This document shows, piece after piece, positions 6,926-10,750 of a stretch of 10,750 nt of DNA. The position numbers and the translations under genes are program-made. The first letter of the stretch is position 1. Every line of letters starts with the position of its first letter. This stretch comes from JAAFIP01 sp043778205 (GTDB lineage Bacteria > Pseudomonadota > Gammaproteobacteria > Burkholderiales > Burkholderiaceae_C): contig JAYWGO010000174.1 of assembly GCA_043778205.1 (NCBI GenBank), positions 1 through 10,750 on the forward strand, written 5' to 3'. The notes under the pieces are model-generated. The model was not told the DNA's origin and did not search any database. It saw only the letters and a program-made list of their open reading frames with translations.

Positions 6926-6972
6926 AGGCTTATTTTAAGGCACACTACGGTTTAGTTTTTTAAAGCCCTGCC

Positions 6973-7587
6973 ATGTTAAAAAAATTGTTTGGAAAATCCC
7001 CCGACAGCCCTGAGAGCATGATCGGCAACAGCACCCTTGGCAACAGCAAACGCATGCGCGCGCTAGAAGGCTCTAACAGCGCCGAGCTGGCCGCCACCTT
7101 GCTGACAGCGCCAACCGCCTTGATGCAGCTAAGCCCCGAGGAGGGCAAGGTGGTAGTGAGCTACATGCAGCCGCGCAAAATACCCATGGGCACTGTTTTT
7201 ATGCAGCAGGGCGATGTGCGTGACACGGGCTATATGCTGCTGGTGCTGGACGGCGAGGTAACCGTAGAAAACATTGTGGTCAGCCGGGTCTCTCCGGTAA
7301 CCATTAACGTGCTGGGCGTGGGCAGCCTGATTGGCGAGATGGGGCTGGTAGATGGAGCACCGCGCTCAGCCACCTGCACGGCCACCACAGCGGTGCGCGG
7401 CGCTGTGCTCACCCGCAAAGCACTGGAAGAGCTGATGAACGAGGAGCCGCACATTGGCGGCAAGCTGATGATGGCGGTCAGCCTGCGCATAGCAGAGCGG
7501 CTGCGGGAGACTGCAGAAAAACTGCGGCTGTACTCCCAACTGACGCAGGCGATGCAGCAAGAGATTGACAAGCTGATGCCCACCTAG
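6973..7587 (+). CDS. Single-domain cyclic-nucleotide-binding (Crp-like) protein
   Basis: This 204-residue protein has a charged, Ser-rich N-terminus (1-40), then one cyclic-nucleotide-binding beta-roll (about 50-150) with IPMGTVFMQQGD at 70-81, LVLDGEVTVE at 90-99 and the phosphate-binding cassette GEMGLVDGAPRSAT at 121-134. Arg131 and Ser132 occupy the positions that contact the cyclic phosphate in CAP. A long C-terminal helix follows (about 165-200). No helix-turn-helix DNA-binding domain follows, so it is not a complete Crp/Fnr regulator and more likely acts by protein contacts or as a sensor module. The ligand (cAMP, cGMP or none) is not decided by the sequence. It is transcribed divergently from the metH riboswitch and convergently to proC. 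The start is the first ATG, and the predicted domain begins well inside; there is no strong ribosome-binding site. Confidence 0.85.
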   Translation: MLKKLFGKSPDSPESMIGNSTLGNSKRMRALEGSNSAELAATLLTAPTALMQLSPEEGKVVVSYMQPRKIPMGTVFMQQGDVRDTGYMLLVLDGEVTVENIVVSRVSPVTINVLGVGSLIGEMGLVDGAPRSATCTATTAVRGAVLTRKALEELMNEEPHIGGKLMMAVSLRIAERLRETAEKLRLYSQLTQAMQQEIDKLMPT

Positions 7588-7634
7588 CGCCAAGGTCAGG
7601 TTAGGGTTAGGCTTGGTTGACTCAACTGCCAAAC

Positions 7635-8498
7635 TCAGCCGCCAAACTCATCACCCAATTCTTTAGCCCGTCTGCGCGCGGCATGCATGGCACGCGCAAA
7701 CAGGGTGGCCACATTGTCTTGCTCCATCGACGTGAGGGCCGCATAGGTGGTGCCGCCTTTGGATGTCACCCGCTCGCGCAGCAGCTTGGGCGGTTCGTCT
7801 GAGCTGCGGGCCAGCTCAGAGGCCCCACAAAAAGTAGCGTAGGCCAGCTGCGCTGCTTGTGCGGGGGGCAGGCCCATGTCAACGCCGGCTTGCACCATGG
7901 TTTCGATAAAGTAAAACACATAGGCTGGGCCAGAGCCCGACAGCGCGGTCACCGCGTCAATCTGCGCTTCTTCGCCAAGCCACAGGTACTCGCCAGTGGT
8001 GCCTATGACGCGCTCTACAGCGCTGCGGTCTTGCGCAGTAACTGCAGGGCGCGGGTACAGCGCAGTCATGCCTTTGCCTATCAGCGCAGGGGTGTTGGGC
8101 ATGCTGCGCACCACGCGCTCGGTGCCCAGCCACTGGGCTATGGTGTCGCTGCGAATACCCGCTGCCACGCTAAAGTGCAGCGCTTGGGCGGTGTGCGCGC
8201 GGGCTTGGTTAGCCGCCACTTTGAAGGTTTGCGGCTTGATGGCCCAAACCACCATACCGGCCTGCTTGAGCATGGCGTTGGGCGCGTTAAAAGCCTCTAT
8301 GCCAAAGTCTTGCTTGAGCTTGGCTTGCTGTGCCTCTAGCGGCTCTACCACCATGATGTCGATGGGCCGCATGCCTTGGCGAATCAGCCCGCCTATGATG
8401 GCGCTGGCCATATTGCCCCCGCCGATGAAGGCGATGGTCTTGGCCACTGCAGCGGTGCTTGCGCTGCCGGTTGGGGCGGCTGGTGTGTGGTCGCTCAT
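7635..8498 (-). CDS. proC: Pyrroline-5-carboxylate reductase
   Basis: This cytoplasmic enzyme reduces 1-pyrroline-5-carboxylate to L-proline with NAD(P)H, the last step of proline synthesis. A Rossmann motif, IAFIGGGNMASAIIGGL, sits near residue 22 after a short Ala/Thr-rich leader. The family signatures VVWAIKPQ, VRSMPNTPALIGKGM, ALSGSGPAYVFYFIE and, near the end, VTSKGGTTYAAL are all present. The length of 287 is slightly above E. coli ProC (269), the excess being the N-terminal leader. I chose ATG 8496-8498, preceded by AGGGAC; the in-frame ATG at 8523-8525 would overlap the upstream stop codon and add nine residues. The gene starts 14 bp after the phytase-like gene on the same strand, so the two are probably co-transcribed, although their roles are not obviously linked. 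Confidence 0.95.
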   Translation of the reverse strand: MSDHTPAAPTGSASTAAVAKTIAFIGGGNMASAIIGGLIRQGMRPIDIMVVEPLEAQQAKLKQDFGIEAFNAPNAMLKQAGMVVWAIKPQTFKVAANQARAHTAQALHFSVAAGIRSDTIAQWLGTERVVRSMPNTPALIGKGMTALYPRPAVTAQDRSAVERVIGTTGEYLWLGEEAQIDAVTALSGSGPAYVFYFIETMVQAGVDMGLPPAQAAQLAYATFCGASELARSSDEPPKLLRERVTSKGGTTYAALTSMEQDNVATLFARAMHAARRRAKELGDEFGG

Positions 8499-8512
8499 GG
8501 CGGTGTCCCTGT

Positions 8513-9724
8513 TTAAAGCAGCCATTCCAGCGCAATAAACTGCGTCACTTGGCTGCTGTTGAAATTATCGTCGCTGACAAACACCAGTGTGGGGTTGCCG
8601 TTGGGCAAGGTGGGCCCGCGCGTCATGCCCTCTAGGTTGTCCAGGTGCGGCAGGCCTAGCGATTGGAAGTCTAGCAGCAATGTTTTTGCCGCTGGTTTAA
8701 AAGCGGCACCTGCGAGTGAAGGCAACTCCATCACATCGTCAGCGTCTTCGGTGTCCAGCCAGTACAGGCGCACCGAGTTGCCTACCCCGTAGGACCAGGC
8801 GCGCTCTAGCACCAGCATGCCGGTTTCTGAGGCCATCCAAATCTCGCTGATGCCGTTGTCGCTCAGCCCGCTGGGGGTAACTGCAGCAGGCGGCCGTACA
8901 CCGGCCACCACGGGCGCTGCGGGCACAGCGTCTGGCAGGTAGGCAATTTGGCGAAAGGGCTGGCCGCTGTGCACGGCAAACTGCGTCAGGCGAATCGGCC
9001 CACCGGCCACGCCTACGCCAGGCGCAGGGCCGTCTTGGAGCAGCGCGGCCTCGGTGGCCAGCCACAGGGTGTCGCCACTGGGGCTAAAGCTTAAGCCCTC
9101 TAAAGCTTTGTTGTCACGCAGGCCCGTTGTACCGTTGGCGCTAAACGCCAGCATGGCGGGCAGCGGCAGTTGGCTGCTGTAGCTGCCGTCCATGCGCATT
9201 TCGCGTACAAAAGCGGGCATGCTGCGCTTGGCATCGCCTTCACTGGCCCAGTACAGGGTGTTGGTGGCGCTGCGCAGGCGAATACTCTCGGGGTCAGGCA
9301 CATCAGGGCTGTCAGCACTGGCGGTGCGGCGGTTGGGGTAAGGTTTGCCGTTAGGGGCCAGCAGCACGGTACTGCGCAGCAGCTCAGGGCTACCCATGCC
9401 CTGGGGGGTGAGCGGCAGTTTGAGGGTGTAAAAACGCGCTGGGCTGTAGTCAGAACGGTCATCACTCAGGGCGTAGTACACGCCGCGTTCTTTGTCGTAG
9501 TCCAGCCCGCTTAAGCCGCCCACGGTGGTCCCTTGGAACTGCAGCTTGTGGGCCAGTGTGGTGTGGCCAATCAGCCTGAGCTTGGGCGCGCCCGTGCTTT
9601 GGGCCGTATTGGTTTGGGAGGCTGCACACAAGGGCAGCAGGGCGCTGGCGGCCAAGGCGCTAAGCAGGGTGCGGCGGGGTAAACTGCCGGGCACAGGGGG
9701 TACTGAAAGCGGTAAAGAGGTCAT
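8513..9724 (-). CDS. Exported esterase-like phytase-family protein
   Basis: This 403-residue protein resembles the esterase-like activity of phytase family (PF13449), a beta-propeller group. Supporting segments are GGLSGLDYDKERGVYYALSDDR, DSPDVPDPESIRL, LYWASEGDAKRSMPAFVREM, NKALEGLSFSPSGDTLWLATEAAL, and near the C-terminus HLDNLEGMTRGP and LVFVSDDNFNSSQVTQFIALEW. The N-terminus has a signal peptide: PRRTLLSALAASALLPLCAAS at about 16-36. The Arg17-Arg18 pair hints at Tat export, though the motif is incomplete. The product is probably periplasmic or secreted. The start at 9724 is preferred because it places the signal peptide at the N-terminus; an upstream ATG at 9916 would add 64 Cys-rich residues and run into the tetR gene. 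Substrate unknown; many members are annotated without phytase activity. It is followed by proC after 14 bp. Confidence 0.85.
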   Translation of the reverse strand: MTSLPLSVPPVPGSLPRRTLLSALAASALLPLCAASQTNTAQSTGAPKLRLIGHTTLAHKLQFQGTTVGGLSGLDYDKERGVYYALSDDRSDYSPARFYTLKLPLTPQGMGSPELLRSTVLLAPNGKPYPNRRTASADSPDVPDPESIRLRSATNTLYWASEGDAKRSMPAFVREMRMDGSYSSQLPLPAMLAFSANGTTGLRDNKALEGLSFSPSGDTLWLATEAALLQDGPAPGVGVAGGPIRLTQFAVHSGQPFRQIAYLPDAVPAAPVVAGVRPPAAVTPSGLSDNGISEIWMASETGMLVLERAWSYGVGNSVRLYWLDTEDADDVMELPSLAGAAFKPAAKTLLLDFQSLGLPHLDNLEGMTRGPTLPNGNPTLVFVSDDNFNSSQVTQFIALEWLL

Positions 9725-9819
9725 GGGGGGCAAGTTTATACGCTTTAAACAAGCAGGGGGACAGGGCTTTGTCTGTGCGAGGAGGCCCTCAAATTGGGCA
9801 TGGACAGCGATGCAAAAAT

Positions 9820-10458
9820 CTACAGCCCACAGCCCCGCAAAAGTAGCGCCACCACATGCTCGGTAGCGAACGCATGGTCTTTGGCGCTGAGCGTTTTTTT
9901 GTCCAGCACAGCACACACTTGCACGTCAAAATCTGCATAGGTTTGGGTAGCCGCCCAGATGGTGAAGAACAAATGCACGCCATCTACCCGGGCCATGCGG
10001 CCAGCGTCTACCCAGGCTTGCACGACAGCGGCTTTGCCCAGTACCAGCGCGCGCAGCTCGGTGGACAGCAATTCTTTGACCACCGGCGCGCCGTGCAGCA
10101 GTTCGTTGGCAAATACTTTAGAGCCATCGGGCCGCAAGGCTGACAAGGCCATTTTGGCGCGGATGTACTGCTCTAGCGCCGTGCGCGGGTCTACCTCCAC
10201 AGTAATGCAGTGGGTAGGGGCCAACCAGTCGCGCAATATGGCAGCCAGTACCTCGCGGTACAGTGCGTCTTTGCTGCCAAAATAATAGTGCAAATTGGCC
10301 TTGGGCAGGCCACTGGCCTCGGCAATAGCGGCCATGGTGGCACCACCAAAGCCTGCGCGGGCAAAAATGCTTTCGGCTGCGGCCAAAATAACACGTTCGT
10401 TGGTCTGGCGAATCTGGCCTTGCTGGGGTTCTAAAACTATTAAAGTGCTGGTGGGCAT
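9820..10458 (-). CDS. RutR-like TetR-family transcriptional regulator
   Basis: This 212-residue regulator has a TetR-type helix-turn-helix in about residues 20-66, with GATMAAIAEASGLPKANLHYYFGSKDALYREVL at 39-71 (recognition helix around LPKANLHYYF). The remainder resembles E. coli RutR and its C-terminal domain (PF08362): a Trp-Leu-Ala-Pro segment after the first domain, LEQYIRAKMALS, FANELLHGAPVVKELL, and HLFFTIWAATQTYADFDVQV, which parallels the RutR segment FMIWASTQHYADF. RutR binds uracil and controls pyrimidine degradation genes. The gene lies downstream, on the same strand, of a probable ABC-transporter binding-protein gene, beyond a stem-loop. A RutR ortholog or a paralog for another N-heterocycle are both possible. 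Confidence 0.88.
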   Translation of the reverse strand: MPTSTLIVLEPQQGQIRQTNERVILAAAESIFARAGFGGATMAAIAEASGLPKANLHYYFGSKDALYREVLAAILRDWLAPTHCITVEVDPRTALEQYIRAKMALSALRPDGSKVFANELLHGAPVVKELLSTELRALVLGKAAVVQAWVDAGRMARVDGVHLFFTIWAATQTYADFDVQVCAVLDKKTLSAKDHAFATEHVVALLLRGCGL

Positions 10459-10487
10459 AACTGGGATGCTGATTCAAGCACGCGGTT

Positions 10488-10503
10488 TTGAATAAATTGT
10501 CCA
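10488..10503. promoter_or_regulatory. Possible RutR-like operator upstream of the TetR gene
   Basis: On the minus strand TGGACAATTTATTCAA agrees with the E. coli RutR site TTGACCANNTGGTCAA at 10 of its 14 specified positions. It lies about 30 bases before the TetR start, where autoregulation would act. An overlapping inverted repeat, ATTCAA-N10-TTGAAT (10472-10493), is a rival operator candidate. The right half-site is degenerate and the match may be chance. Confidence 0.2.
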
Positions 10504-10505
10504 GA

Positions 10506-10549
10506 GCAAACTGCCAGCTGCGTTGCTTGCTGCAACGCTGGCAGTTTGC
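10506..10549 (-). terminator. Strong stem-loop, probable terminator of the ABC binding-protein gene
   Basis: A 13-bp perfect stem, GCAAACTGCCAGC (10506-10518) with GCTGGCAGTTTGC (10537-10549), continues after a 3-base bulge with GTTGC/GCAAC around a 5-base loop. It lies 13 bases past the stop codon at 10563-10565. On the minus strand no continuous U-tract follows (only CTCTGGACAATTTATT), so it may be a weak intrinsic terminator or an mRNA 3'-stabilising hairpin that separates high expression of the binding protein from the regulator gene. Confidence 0.6.
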
Positions 10550-10562
10550 ATGCTAAGCAGAT

Positions 10563-10750
10563 TTACTTTTGTGCAGCTTCCCACACGGCATAGCTGTAAG
10601 CAGCTTTGCCTGGGTCTTTTTTCAGCACAGTGTCAGCGCCACCAGTGAGCAGGTTTTTCACCGTGCGCTGGTAAGCGGCTTCGTCCAGGTAGCCCACTTT
10701 AGCGGTGTTGGCGTTGCCAATCAGCTTGGCAATGTTCTCCATCTGGCGCT
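10563..10750 (-). CDS. Probable ABC-transporter substrate-binding protein, C-terminus only
   Basis: The last 61 residues and stop codon of a gene entering from the right edge are visible. Segments such as MENIAKLIGNA, GYLDEAAYQRTVKNLL and the ending YSYAVWEAAQK resemble the C-terminal helices of NitT/TauT- or NMT1-type periplasmic binding proteins common in Comamonadaceae, where a tail like TVWEKA is frequent. This is recognition from a short piece, so the family is tentative. The frame is well supported: it is open to the edge, with a stop directly followed by the strong stem-loop. Together with the RutR-like regulator, it suggests a locus for uptake of a pyrimidine or a related small heterocycle. 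Confidence 0.55.
   Translation of the reverse strand, partial: RQMENIAKLIGNANTAKVGYLDEAAYQRTVKNLLTGGADTVLKKDPGKAAYSYAVWEAAQK

Noticed and set aside
7599..7611. Telomere-like GGTTAGGGTTAGG between the cyclic-nucleotide-binding gene and proC
   Set aside because: There are only two imperfect units in a bacterial intergenic region; chance is sufficient.
7600..7634. Possible bidirectional terminator between the convergent genes ending at 7587 and 7635
   Set aside because: The GTTGA/TCAAC inverted segment leaves only a one-base loop, and no U-tract follows on either strand.
9725..9916. A 64-residue N-terminal extension of the phytase-like protein
   Set aside because: It is Cys- and Arg-rich, precedes an otherwise normal signal peptide, and overlaps the end of the TetR gene.
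1..10750. CRISPR array, tRNA/rRNA genes, toxin-antitoxin or known defence genes
   Set aside because: No regularly spaced direct repeats, no tRNA-like cloverleaf or rRNA motifs, and no recognisable defence domains were seen on either strand.

Overview
The window looks like the chromosome of a betaproteobacterium of the order Burkholderiales, most likely Comamonadaceae (Rhodoferax, Polaromonas or Limnohabitans-like). The reasons are the moderately GC-rich coding sequence, the 970-residue methionine synthase without a homocysteine domain (a split form I associate with this order), an SAH riboswitch in front of it, a RutR-like TetR regulator beside an ABC-transporter binding protein, and a dispersed AT-flanked repeat of a type I recall from this family. 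The assignment is inference; no rRNA or other marker gene is present.

Layout. 1-960 (-): an IS1595-family transposase running off the left edge. 961-1117: about 160 bases holding the probable IS end. 1118-1744 (-): an unrecognised four-helix membrane protein. 1745-1889: divergent spacer carrying copy A of a dispersed repeat. 1890-2663 (+): an HpaI-type aldolase, meeting tail to tail a CPA2-type cation/proton antiporter (2665-3864, -). The antiporter lies 9 bp downstream of metH (3874-6786, -). 6787-6972: divergent spacer with an S-adenosylhomocysteine (SAH) riboswitch for metH. 6973-7587 (+): a single-domain cyclic-nucleotide-binding protein. 7635-8498 (-): proC. 8513-9724 (-): an exported esterase-like phytase-family protein, 14 bp upstream of proC. 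9820-10458 (-): a RutR-like TetR regulator. 10506-10549: a strong stem-loop. 10563-10750 (-): the C-terminus of a probable ABC-transporter substrate-binding protein.

How the parts work together. The clearest regulatory unit is SAH riboswitch -> metH -> antiporter: SAH accumulation should free the metH ribosome-binding site and raise remethylation of homocysteine. The homocysteine-binding half of methionine synthase is not in the window and must be encoded elsewhere. The TetR and ABC genes at the right edge are probably the margin of a pyrimidine or related N-heterocycle uptake/catabolism locus.

The most unusual observation is that a dispersed non-coding repeat, whose other copy lies just upstream of the aldolase gene, sits in frame inside the metH activation domain and encodes an extra peptide segment, much like the protein-invading palindromic elements of Rickettsia. 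I did not find a convincing new multi-gene defence or mobile system.
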